This document shows positions 24,429 through 31,602 of a stretch of DNA of 48,250 nt, piece by piece. The translations under genes were made by a program, and so were the position numbers. The stretch covers positions 1-48,250 of IMG/VR virus record IMGVR_UViG_3300046001_004344, one strand, 5' to 3'. How positions within the stretch are numbered: the stretch's first letter is position 1; each line of letters opens with the position of its first letter. This DNA is from a virus. The notes below the pieces were generated by a model. It saw only the letters and a list, made by a program, of their open reading frames with translations, searched no databases and was not told the DNA's origin.

Positions 24429-25595
24429 ATGTTTAAAAAAAGATTTTTATACGAACAAGAAGAAGAGGTTGAATTAAACGACTTTCAAAAAATCCTTGCC
24501 CTTAATAAAAAAAGAATTAGTCGTTTTGATGTTGAATTTTACAACTCTAAGGGTGAAGATTTTAGTGACACTATTGAAGTAACACAAGATGGTCTTATGT
24601 TTACTTTTGACGGGTTAAAAGATTTTTTACAGTTCTTTTTTCCTGATGAACACGAAGAAGGTAGTGACGGGGAATATGACGCAATTAATTATGAATATAT
24701 GTATGAAGGTAGATGGGATTGGTATGATGATTTTTATAATAGAACACAAGACGATTGGAGTGAGGGGTATATGGTAGGTTCAATGACTAGTGTCAGTTTA
24801 CAAAAACTAAAAGAAATATTAAATTATGTTGCGCCACAAATTGGTAAACATATTGAAGAAAAAGGTGGGGTATATGGTATTAGTGGTGGAGAAAGTGAAG
24901 GGGCGATTACTGATTTTTTAGGAACTTTAGGGTTTGAAGATGAGATAACAGATGCGTATCTTGACGCTCAAGTGGCTGCCGTAAGTGATTCTGCCCCTGA
25001 GTACATTCAAAAAGAATATTGTAATTGTTTAACGGATATTGGAATTGAAAATTATTCAAGTAGACATTGTTTTTGGAAATATGAAATGGATTGGGGATCT
25101 GCAATTTTATTATTTGCTCGTTTTGGTACTGAAAATGATAAACTTTTAGATTTATTATTTGAAGCAATAAAAACTTCTGATGTTAAACACCTTCCTGAGT
25201 ATTATGAAATACAACATTATTGTTATGATGGTGATGCGTTTAATAGAGTTTATGTTCGTGAATTAGATAAAATTTTTGACAAACTTGAAGACAGACTTGA
25301 AAGTAGTGAATTTCAAAATGAAGATTATATAGAACTTATTAATAAAGTTTCAAATATTGGTGGAGTAGGTTCGTGGATTATATCAAAAAATAAAAAGTTT
25401 AGAATTAAAATTGATAATATTGATGCAGAAACTTTAAAAGTTGAATTTAGTATTATACAAAATAGGGCTGGGAGTATAAAAAAAGGTAGGTCAACTATAG
25501 ATGATATAATTAACCTACTTAATAATGAAAGTTTGTTTGGTCCTGAAGAATTTAGAGAACACTATTTAAAATTTCTTCAAAAGTCTATTCTTTAA
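24429..25595 (+). CDS. Hypothetical protein with short propeptide-like leader
   Basis: The product has 388 residues. The leader MFKKRFLYE|QEEE holds an L-x-E|Q site at residues 7-10. The rest is acidic and aromatic-rich (EYMYEGRWDWYDDFYNRTQDDW) and helical, with no domain I recognise. ATG 24429 is chosen because the open frame upstream runs into the tmRNA gene and the promoter element sits 6 nt before this ATG. It is a lone rightward gene among leftward accessory genes and may be a packaged protein. Its 3' end overlaps the convergent peptidase gene by 30 bp. Confidence 0.75.
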   Translation: MFKKRFLYEQEEEVELNDFQKILALNKKRISRFDVEFYNSKGEDFSDTIEVTQDGLMFTFDGLKDFLQFFFPDEHEEGSDGEYDAINYEYMYEGRWDWYDDFYNRTQDDWSEGYMVGSMTSVSLQKLKEILNYVAPQIGKHIEEKGGVYGISGGESEGAITDFLGTLGFEDEITDAYLDAQVAAVSDSAPEYIQKEYCNCLTDIGIENYSSRHCFWKYEMDWGSAILLFARFGTENDKLLDLLFEAIKTSDVKHLPEYYEIQHYCYDGDAFNRVYVRELDKIFDKLEDRLESSEFQNEDYIELINKVSNIGGVGSWIISKNKKFRIKIDNIDAETLKVEFSIIQNRAGSIKKGRSTIDDIINLLNNESLFGPEEFREHYLKFLQKSIL

Positions 25596-26606
25596 TATTT
25601 CAAAAAGGTATGGTAAATCATCATCATTAATAAAAAGTGATGTACCATCAAAAGCGTCTGAAATTGCAATTCCGTCTTTTTCTTCAATCACATCAACAGT
25701 TTCTAATTGGTGAAATTCTTCTTCATGCTCATCGTCAATATCAATTAAAGAGTTCATTACCGTTTGTGGTGTATAAACAATTGGTTTATAAACGTACTCA
25801 TATTTTTTATACCCAAGTTCCTTAACCATATTCTTCCCCGCTTCAATAGCACGTCTCACATCCTCAATTGATACAAACTCTTGGTTGGAGTGCATATTGT
25901 AATACCCACAAGACATATTAATACAAGATACGTCAGCTTTCTTTTTTAACTGAGATACGTCTGTGTACGGGTGAGATTGAACCAACATTTCATTTCCAAA
26001 TGATTCTTCAATAACCTTTAATGTTTTTGTAAAAAACTCACCTTCTCGGTCAAACAAACGAACTCCTGAACAAATCTCAGAAATTAAATGATTTCCTGGT
26101 GCATCATATTGTGTAATATACCCAACATCTTTTAAGAAGTTTTCATCACATTTTGATGACCCGTGACAACCCGTTTCTTCTGAAACAAAAAGACCAATTT
26201 TTACTTTGTCAAGTTGTTTCAATAATTCCAAACAAATAAAAATACCACATTTGTCATCACCACCAATTCCTGTTGGGTTACCATTTTCAGTATATGCCTT
26301 TAAACAATCAACCTCAGTTTTGTCAAAAGTTTTTCCAAATGTATTTGGTCGTACAAGTTTTTCTTCTTTGACAATAATCTTATCAATTTTTTGGTGAACT
26401 GTATCGGTGTGAGCAATGAACATTGGGTAAAACTCACCATCTGCAAGTTCACCCTTTGTTGCGTATATGTTCATCATATCATCTCTGTAATATGTAACAC
26501 CTGCAATTGAATCCATTTCAGAACATAGGTATTCTACCATATCCTCTTCTTGGTATGTTTTTGACGGTACTGATAGTAATTCCTTAAATTTTTCTAAATT
26601 GGTCAT
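25566..26606 (-). CDS. M20-type metallopeptidase (peptidase T-like)
   Basis: The product has 346 residues and is cytoplasmic. Metal and catalytic motifs are in order: FIAHTDTVH (H66, D68), GIGGDDKCG (D117/D118), VSEETGCHGS (E143/E144), HPYTDVSQL (D216) and YNMHSNQEFVS (H239). This is the pattern of M20/M28-clan di-zinc aminopeptidases such as tripeptidase PepT, which trim short peptides to amino acids. Length is close to, though shorter than, typical PepT. It lies just downstream of the ClpC-like gene in the same direction. Together they could degrade proteins and recycle amino acids (inference). Metabolic peptidases are rare phage cargo. Confidence 0.88.
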   Translation of the reverse strand: MTNLEKFKELLSVPSKTYQEEDMVEYLCSEMDSIAGVTYYRDDMMNIYATKGELADGEFYPMFIAHTDTVHQKIDKIIVKEEKLVRPNTFGKTFDKTEVDCLKAYTENGNPTGIGGDDKCGIFICLELLKQLDKVKIGLFVSEETGCHGSSKCDENFLKDVGYITQYDAPGNHLISEICSGVRLFDREGEFFTKTLKVIEESFGNEMLVQSHPYTDVSQLKKKADVSCINMSCGYYNMHSNQEFVSIEDVRRAIEAGKNMVKELGYKKYEYVYKPIVYTPQTVMNSLIDIDDEHEEEFHQLETVDVIEEKDGIAISDAFDGTSLFINDDDLPYLFEILKNRLLKKF

Positions 26607-26619
26607 CTTTTCTTTTTTA

Positions 26620-26627
26620 CAAAGATA
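26620..26627 (-). promoter_or_regulatory. Host-type -7 box TATCTTTG
   Basis: It matches TAnnTTTG, 13 nt before ATG 26606. No TTTG occurs at the expected 20-nt distance. Confidence 0.4.
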
Positions 26628-26653
26628 GTATTTTTATTAACAATAAGAAAAAA

Positions 26654-28702
26654 TTAAGATTTATTTTTTCTTTTTGACGGTTTTTTTACTTTAACATCTG
26701 TAATTTTTTCTTTTTCGTTATACGAAAGAATAAACTTAGAACCTTTTTCTGGATTATCCAATAATATTTTCTCAGTAATCGCATCATCAACCCACTTTTG
26801 AACTGTACGTTTTAATATGCGGGCCCCAAATCTCGTATCAGTACCAATGGAAATTAAATGTTTTTTAAGTGAATCGTCAACCTCAACTTCAAATTCAATA
26901 TTTCCAACTCTTTCAAAAACTTTACTAAGTTCAATATCAACAATCTTTAATAAATCATCTTCATCTAAATCTTTAAAATATATTATCTCATCAAATCGGT
27001 TGATAAATTCAGGAACAAATTTTTTGAATAATTCTTTTTCTAATACAGATTTAATTTCCTCTTCTTTATGTTCAACTTTTGTACTTGTTGAAAACCCTAC
27101 ACCTGTACCAAATTGTTGTACCACACGAGTACCAACATTTGATGTCATCAAAATAATACAGTTTTTAAAGTTAATTTTTCTTCCGTGACCGTCAGTTAAA
27201 AATCCTTCATCTAACATTTGTAAAAATACGTTAAAAATTTCAGGGTGAGCCTTTTCAATCTCATCTAAAAGAATAACTGAATATGGTTTGTTTTTAATCT
27301 TATTTAAAAATGGTGAACCATCCTCATATCCAACATAACCTGGAGATGTACCTGTTAGTTTTGATGTTGCAACTTTATCAGAAAATTCACTCATATCTAA
27401 TCTAATAAGTGCGTCCTCACTATTAAACATATGTTTTGCAAGTTGTTTTGCAAGTTCCGTTTTACCTACACCTGAATTACCAATTAGTAGTCCACTAAAA
27501 ATTGGTTTTTTAGGGTCATTAAGTCCTACTCTATTTCTTTGTATTGCTCTTGCAATTTTTGAAACCGCATCATCTTGACCAATAACTTTTGTACATAAAG
27601 TTTCTTTTAATGTTCGTAATTGTTCTGTCTCGTCCGTATTAATTTTGCTAATTGGAATTTTTGTCATTAATGATACAACGTCGTAAACAATCTCTTCTGT
27701 AACCTCTCTTTTATTAAGATTTCTATTCTTTTCAAAGTCTTCCTTTTCTTTTTGAAGGTCAGATAAAATTTTTCTTTCTTTGTCTCTTAGATTTGCGGCC
27801 TCTTCATATCTTTGACTATTAATAACTCTAATCTTTTCTTTTTTAATTTCTTCTGCTTGACGTTTCAAGTCTTCAATAACTTCAGGAAGTTTAATTTCAA
27901 CTTGAGATCTTGCGCCAACCTCATCAATAATATCAAAAGCCTTATCGGGAAATTCTCTATCTGTAATATATCTATCTGCCAGTTCAACACATAGATTTAA
28001 TATTTCATCTGTGTATTTTACTTTGTGGTGGTCTTCATATCGGTCTTTTGAGTTTTGAAGAATTTGTAACGTTTCATCTTTTGTTGATGGGTCAACCATA
28101 ACTTTTTGGAATCTTCTTTCAAGAGCACCATCCTTTTCAATATTTTTTCTATATTCTTCTAATGTTGTTGCACCGATACATTGTAGCTCACCACGAGAAA
28201 GTGCTGGTTTAAATATGTTTGATGCGTCCATTGAACCTGAAGAGTTTCCTGCTCCAATCATTGTATGAATTTCATCAATAAAAATAATAATATCAGGGTT
28301 CGCATACAACTCCTCAATAATGACTTTCATTCTTTCTTCAAATTGTCCACGGTACTTTGTTCCCGCAACAATTGATGTCATGTCTAAAGACACAATTCTT
28401 TTTCCTGATAGGTTTTGTGGACATTCTCCCTCAAAAATCTTTTTTGCAAGTCCTTCAACAATTGCGGTTTTACCACATCCAGGTTCTCCCAAAATAATTG
28501 GGTTATTCTTTTTTCTTCTTGATAAGACTTGAGCAATTCTATTTATTTCATTTTCTCTTCCAATTACAGGGTCAAGTTTTCCTTCTTCTGCTAATTTTAT
28601 TAAGTCTCTTGAAAAGTTATCCAATACTGGAGTTTTTGTTGACCCTTCGTTTGTGGATTTATTTTTTGATTTGTCGTTTCCGTCTGCTGATTCAATCATC
28701 AT
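26654..28702 (-). CDS. ClpC-like AAA+ unfoldase lacking the N-domain
   Basis: The product is ~682 residues from ATG 28702, with two AAA+ modules. (Numbers count from the open frame at 28759; subtract 19 for this start.) Module 1 has Walker A GEPGCGKT (91-98), pore loop KYRG, Walker B IIIFIDEIH. A UVR/M-like helical segment (~310-345, RYEEAANLRDKERKI) marks the ClpC type. Module 2 has Walker A GNSGVGKT (427-434), pore loop GYVGYEDG and Walker B VILLDEIEK. VGF at 554-556 stands where ClpC carries its ClpP-docking loop, which ClpB lacks, so it may feed host ClpP. The double-Clp N-terminal domain is replaced by ~25 polar residues. The first frame codon at 28759 is TTG, so an ATG at 28702 or 28699 is preferred. 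Confidence 0.92.
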   Translation of the reverse strand: MMIESADGNDKSKNKSTNEGSTKTPVLDNFSRDLIKLAEEGKLDPVIGRENEINRIAQVLSRRKKNNPIILGEPGCGKTAIVEGLAKKIFEGECPQNLSGKRIVSLDMTSIVAGTKYRGQFEERMKVIIEELYANPDIIIFIDEIHTMIGAGNSSGSMDASNIFKPALSRGELQCIGATTLEEYRKNIEKDGALERRFQKVMVDPSTKDETLQILQNSKDRYEDHHKVKYTDEILNLCVELADRYITDREFPDKAFDIIDEVGARSQVEIKLPEVIEDLKRQAEEIKKEKIRVINSQRYEEAANLRDKERKILSDLQKEKEDFEKNRNLNKREVTEEIVYDVVSLMTKIPISKINTDETEQLRTLKETLCTKVIGQDDAVSKIARAIQRNRVGLNDPKKPIFSGLLIGNSGVGKTELAKQLAKHMFNSEDALIRLDMSEFSDKVATSKLTGTSPGYVGYEDGSPFLNKIKNKPYSVILLDEIEKAHPEIFNVFLQMLDEGFLTDGHGRKINFKNCIILMTSNVGTRVVQQFGTGVGFSTSTKVEHKEEEIKSVLEKELFKKFVPEFINRFDEIIYFKDLDEDDLLKIVDIELSKVFERVGNIEFEVEVDDSLKKHLISIGTDTRFGARILKRTVQKWVDDAITEKILLDNPEKGSKFILSYNEKEKITDVKVKKPSKRKNKS

Positions 28703-28811
28703 AAAAAATTTTATGTTTTTATTTTTCTTAATTGTAATCGTTTTTGATAAAATAATCAATCATATTAATGTGAAAGTGATTTTTTTTAATTTGTCATATA
28801 TTTATAGAATG

Positions 28812-28836
28812 TAATACAAATTTTTATTTTGTATTA
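28812..28836. repeat. Perfect 9-bp inverted repeat in the divergent intergenic region
   Basis: TAATACAAA (28812-28820) and TTTGTATTA (28828-28836) flank a 7-nt loop between the Clp gene and the gene at 28906. There is no T run, so it could be an operator or mRNA hairpin. Apart from it and the promoter element, I see nothing in 28703-28905. Confidence 0.5.
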
Positions 28837-28881
28837 AATTAAAAAAAATGAATAAACCTTGTGTTTTTTTAAATTAACGCA

Positions 28882-28888
28882 TATTTAT
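28882..28888 (+). promoter_or_regulatory. TATTTAT promoter element
   Basis: It lies 17 nt before ATG 28906, within ATATTTATAAAT. Confidence 0.5.
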
Positions 28889-28905
28889 AAATAAAAATTA
28901 AAACT

Positions 28906-29391
28906 ATGAAAAAAATTATTAGATTAACAGAATCAGATTTAGCTCGTATTGTTAAAAGAGTAATAAGAGAGCAAGAAGAAACTACAGCAATGTCACCTGA
29001 AAGTTATTGGAAAGTACCTGCAGGAAAATATAATTTGACCGCTAGAGTTGGAGGTAAAGATGTTATGTGGACAGTTACCCCTAAAAAGACAAACATGAAA
29101 AACGATAAAGGACAAATGGTTCCTGTACCGGGCAAATTAAGTATAACTATAGCATCAAAAGAAATTCCAAACACATACGCAAGAGTAACTGTGGATTGTA
29201 GTGCTAAAACAGTTGCTTACGACTTTGCTGTTGTTGAAGGTAACTATTCAAATGTTTCTGTAGTTGCGAATGGTAGAGAATTTAAGGGTGATGATGTTAG
29301 TAATGCATTTGCACAACTTTTTAAATCTAGATCATGGAATTACACAGGAGCAATTAAAGAGATGGGTGATAAATATTGTTCAGCGGTTTAA
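28906..29391 (+). CDS. Probable packaged protein with IRLTESDL leader
   Basis: The product has 161 residues. The leader MKKIIRLTESDLARIVKRVI then RE|Q carries an I-x-E|Q site at 20-23. I recall the KxIRLTESDLxRIV motif at the start of many unrelated phage proteins. The rest (~30-161) is a compact beta-rich domain (GKYNLTARVGGKDVMWTV...KLSITIASKEI...ARVTVDCSAKTVAYDFAVVEG) with two cysteines. I recognise no function. It is a single-gene unit between a TATTTAT element and a strong terminator. Confidence 0.75.
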   Translation: MKKIIRLTESDLARIVKRVIREQEETTAMSPESYWKVPAGKYNLTARVGGKDVMWTVTPKKTNMKNDKGQMVPVPGKLSITIASKEIPNTYARVTVDCSAKTVAYDFAVVEGNYSNVSVVANGREFKGDDVSNAFAQLFKSRSWNYTGAIKEMGDKYCSAV

Positions 29392-29411
29392 TAAATAATT
29401 TATATAATAAT

Positions 29412-29441
29412 AAAAAAAAGGACCATAAGGTCCTTTTTTTT
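29412..29441. terminator. Bidirectional terminator between convergent genes
   Basis: A8-GGACC, ATAA loop, GGTCC-T8: a perfect symmetrical hairpin with A and T runs on both sides, serving 28906-29391 and the leftward gene at 29440-29883. Confidence 0.92.
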
Positions 29442-29883
29442 ATTTCATTGTAACAAACCCATTAAATGTATTTGTTTTAGTACTAAGAAAGTACAAGATG
29501 AATTTTGGGTGAGAATTATCGTTAATGTTAGTGTTAATAACCACATTACTAATAATATCATTACCTGTTAGATTCTCTTCATCATTGATTGTCATATGAA
29601 TCAAACTACCCTCTTTTTTGTATGATAGGATTGACGTTGATTTAGACAAGGTACCGTCAAAATAACGAGACATTGTTTTTTTAGTTAAATCAATCACGTA
29701 TTTATTAGTCCCTCCAGAGTGGTCAAAAGTGCGTACATAATTTGTAGAATCAATTACCTCATCATATTTACCAAGAGAACCACTATTAAATCCAACATAC
29801 TCATCAAATTCAACTTCAATTACTTGTGAAAAAGACACAAAAGAAGATACCAACATTACCAAAGACAAAATCAAATTTTTCAT
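29440..29883 (-). CDS. Small exported protein, hypothetical
   Basis: The product has 147 residues with a clear signal peptide (MKNLILSLVMLVSSFVSFSQ). The mature ~127 residues are beta-rich (VIEVEFDEYVGFNSGSLG..., KYVIDLTKKTMSRYFDG) and end near the terminator. It resembles small periplasmic or secreted proteins of Flavobacteriia, but I know no family. It has a good host-type promoter, unlike the virion genes, and is probably an accessory gene acting on the host envelope. Confidence 0.75.
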   Translation of the reverse strand: MKNLILSLVMLVSSFVSFSQVIEVEFDEYVGFNSGSLGKYDEVIDSTNYVRTFDHSGGTNKYVIDLTKKTMSRYFDGTLSKSTSILSYKKEGSLIHMTINDEENLTGNDIISNVVINTNINDNSHPKFILYFLSTKTNTFNGFVTMK

Positions 29884-29917
29884 ACTTTCTATTTTTTTTA
29901 AGGATTTATATATAATA

Positions 29918-29949
29918 CAAATTTAAGTTATTTATTTTAATCTACCAAA
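29918..29949 (-). promoter_or_regulatory. Host-type promoter TTTG-N20-TAAATTTG
   Basis: On the minus strand TTTG (29949-29946) and TAAATTTG (29925-29918) are 20 nt apart, 34 nt before ATG 29883. Confidence 0.7.
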
Positions 29950-30022
29950 CAATTCTTAAAATATTTTTTATTTTTTTTGTTGTTTCATTTATAGAACAAA
30001 TATAATGCATTTATTTTAATCT
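29930..30022 (+). repeat. 14-bp direct repeat ATTTATTTTAATCT
   Basis: The copies at 29930-29943 and 30009-30022 lie 79 bp apart in the divergent intergenic region, each near a promoter. It could be a regulator site or A+T-rich chance. Confidence 0.45.
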
Positions 30023-30028
30023 GCAAAA

Positions 30029-30035
30029 TATTTAT
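30029..30035 (+). promoter_or_regulatory. TATTTAT promoter element
   Basis: It lies 4 nt before ATG 30040. Confidence 0.6.
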
Positions 30036-30039
30036 TAAA

Positions 30040-30330
30040 ATGGCGTGGAAAAATTTTATAGATGAATTAAATCTTACAGAAAAGTTAGAAGAAATATATT
30101 TTAGAATAAGATTAGTATTACAAAGAGAAGGTTGGTCAGATGCTGATTTAGAAAGACCTCCATACTATCCCCAAGATTTAATGACTTTATTTCATAAATT
30201 TCAAAATGAAAGAGATAAAATACTTAAAACAATATCGGAATATGGGTTTGGTGTTGACAACGATGATTTACTAAATTACATTCAAATTAAGTTAAAAAAA
30301 ATAGACGACATAACACCATTAAAAAATTAA
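30040..30330 (+). CDS. Hypothetical protein, 96 residues
   Basis: This is a small helical, charged protein (AWKNFIDELNLTEKLEEIYF..., REGWSDADLERPPYYPQDLM). No domain is recognised. It is followed 2 nt later by the KTSC gene, so they are cotranscribed. Confidence 0.7.
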   Translation: MAWKNFIDELNLTEKLEEIYFRIRLVLQREGWSDADLERPPYYPQDLMTLFHKFQNERDKILKTISEYGFGVDNDDLLNYIQIKLKKIDDITPLKN

Positions 30331-30332
30331 TT

Positions 30333-30581
30333 ATGGCTATTAAAAGTACTGAAATAATAGGAACAAGAATAATTTGTGAGATTGAGTCAAGTAATTTGGT
30401 AAAGACAGAATATGATACCGAAACTAAAAAAATGATTGCTGAATTTAAAAATGGGTCATCTTATGAATACGATGACGTTCCCCACCCAACCTACGCAAGG
30501 TTTAGACTATCCGAATCGCAAGGAAAATATTTTAACACAGAGATATCAAAAAAATTCAAATATAAAAAAGTAGAAAAATAA
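30333..30581 (+). CDS. KTSC-domain protein
   Basis: The product has 82 residues and consists of a KTSC domain: ESSNLVKTEYDTETKKMIAEF then NGSSYEYDDVPHPTYARF and SESQGKYFNTEI, close to the family pattern SSN...V.YD.....L...F..G..Y.Y..VP...Y......S.G.YFN..I. The domain is common in phages and also fused to lysyl-tRNA synthetase; its exact role is unknown to me. Confidence 0.85.
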   Translation: MAIKSTEIIGTRIICEIESSNLVKTEYDTETKKMIAEFKNGSSYEYDDVPHPTYARFRLSESQGKYFNTEISKKFKYKKVEK

Positions 30582-30592
30582 AATTTTCTAAC

Positions 30593-30599
30593 TATTTAT
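30593..30599 (+). promoter_or_regulatory. TATTTAT promoter element that decides the start codon
   Basis: The motif overlaps an ATG at 30598-30600. The next in-frame ATG, 30604, has the usual 4-nt gap, so 30604 is preferred. Confidence 0.6.
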
Positions 30600-30603
30600 G
30601 TCT

Positions 30604-31356
30604 ATGACAAGTGATAAAAAAATAATTAATAGTTTTTATTTGCAGGACGAATTAAATCCAAACGTATGGACATCTCCCGATAATCCAAAAATTTCAAAAT
30701 TAAAACCTGAGATAAGAGAACGATTATTAAAAATTGCTGAAATATTTGTAGATTCTTTAGATATAGAAATTTTTGTTCACGATATAATTTTAATTGGATC
30801 ATTAACAGGATATAATTGGTCCGAGTTTTCCGATTTTGACCTTCACATTTTATATGATTATGATGATGCAGGAGACAAAAAAGAATTATATAAAGAATTG
30901 TTTAGACTTAAAAAAACAATATTTAATGCTGCTCACGATATTATAATAAAAGGATTTGACGTTGAGGTTTTTATTCAGGACCTCAATGAGGAAGAGAAAA
31001 GTATTGCGTCATATTCTGTTTTAAATGATGAGTGGATTAGAGAACCAAAAAAAGATGAGTTTGAAATTGACACAAAAGCAATAAAAGAAAAGGCTGAACA
31101 ATGGATGGACATTATTGATGGTGTTTTAGAAAATGCTGAAGATGAGGACCTTGAAAATGCAATAAAACTTGTTAAGAAGTACCGAGAAAAACTTAGAAAG
31201 TACAGAACTTGCGGTCTTGAAAAAGAAGGAGAGTTTTCCTATGAAAATTTGGTATTTAAATTTCTAAGAAGAAACGGGTATATCACCAAATTAGAGAATT
31301 TTAAAAACAAAATTACGGATAAAAAATTGTCTTTAGAGAATCAAAATTTAGAATAA
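30604..31356 (+). CDS. Nucleotidyltransferase-fold protein
   Basis: The product has 250 residues. The motif LIGSLTGYNWSEFSDFDLHI (~63-82) is the GS-x-D-x-D signature of the NTP-transferase/MNT-like fold, with D77 and D79 as metal ligands; a third acidic position is likely in FDVEVFIQD (~119-127). The C-terminal half is helical and basic. Such enzymes transfer nucleotides to proteins, RNA or small molecules; the target here is unknown. No toxin-antitoxin partner is evident nearby. The start follows from the promoter spacing. Confidence 0.8.
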   Translation: MTSDKKIINSFYLQDELNPNVWTSPDNPKISKLKPEIRERLLKIAEIFVDSLDIEIFVHDIILIGSLTGYNWSEFSDFDLHILYDYDDAGDKKELYKELFRLKKTIFNAAHDIIIKGFDVEVFIQDLNEEEKSIASYSVLNDEWIREPKKDEFEIDTKAIKEKAEQWMDIIDGVLENAEDEDLENAIKLVKKYREKLRKYRTCGLEKEGEFSYENLVFKFLRRNGYITKLENFKNKITDKKLSLENQNLE

Positions 31357-31380
31357 TTAGTAAAATACTAAATAACGATA

Positions 31381-31387
31381 TATTTAT
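31381..31387 (+). promoter_or_regulatory. TATTTAT promoter element
   Basis: It lies 14 nt before ATG 31402, at the head of the head-gene region. Confidence 0.55.
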
Positions 31388-31401
31388 ATATAAAAATTAT
31401 T

Positions 31402-31590
31402 ATGCCAACAACAGCTTGTACATCGTATTATACTACAGTAGTTACTGGTTACGTTCCTGGAACGGGCACCACAACAGGAAGTATTGTAACATTTAATACC
31501 CCTAAACCTGAATGGACAGACAGTAATGGTCAAAAGGCATTACAATGTAATGGTGTTGCTCTTGGCGGATTTAATGGACTAAACAATTAA
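31402..31590 (+). CDS. Small protein equal to the C-terminal module of the tail protein at 46905
   Basis: The product has 62 residues. Residues 12-62 (TVVTGYVPGTGTTTGSIVTF then NTPKPEWTDSNG...ALGGFNGLNN) are clearly homologous to the last ~55 residues of the large cysteine-rich protein encoded leftward at 46905-48245, with similarity also at the DNA level. Here the module stands alone with its own promoter. It may be a small structural or capping subunit that shares a binding partner with the larger protein. It has no signal peptide. Confidence 0.75.
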   Translation: MPTTACTSYYTTVVTGYVPGTGTTTGSIVTFNTPKPEWTDSNGQKALQCNGVALGGFNGLNN

Positions 31591-31602
31591 AATAAAAATA
31601 AA

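Noticed and set aside
28703-28759. N-terminal extension of the Clp protein
   Set aside because: The first codon is TTG and the residues are low-complexity A+T-derived; ATG codons at 28702 and 28699 are better.
28799-28805. TATTTAT copy in the Clp upstream region
   Set aside because: It is followed only by ATG-TAA and no gene at close distance; it may be a chance copy.
30598-30603. ATG 30598 as start of the nucleotidyltransferase gene
   Set aside because: It overlaps the TATTTAT element; ATG 30604 gives the usual 4-nt gap.
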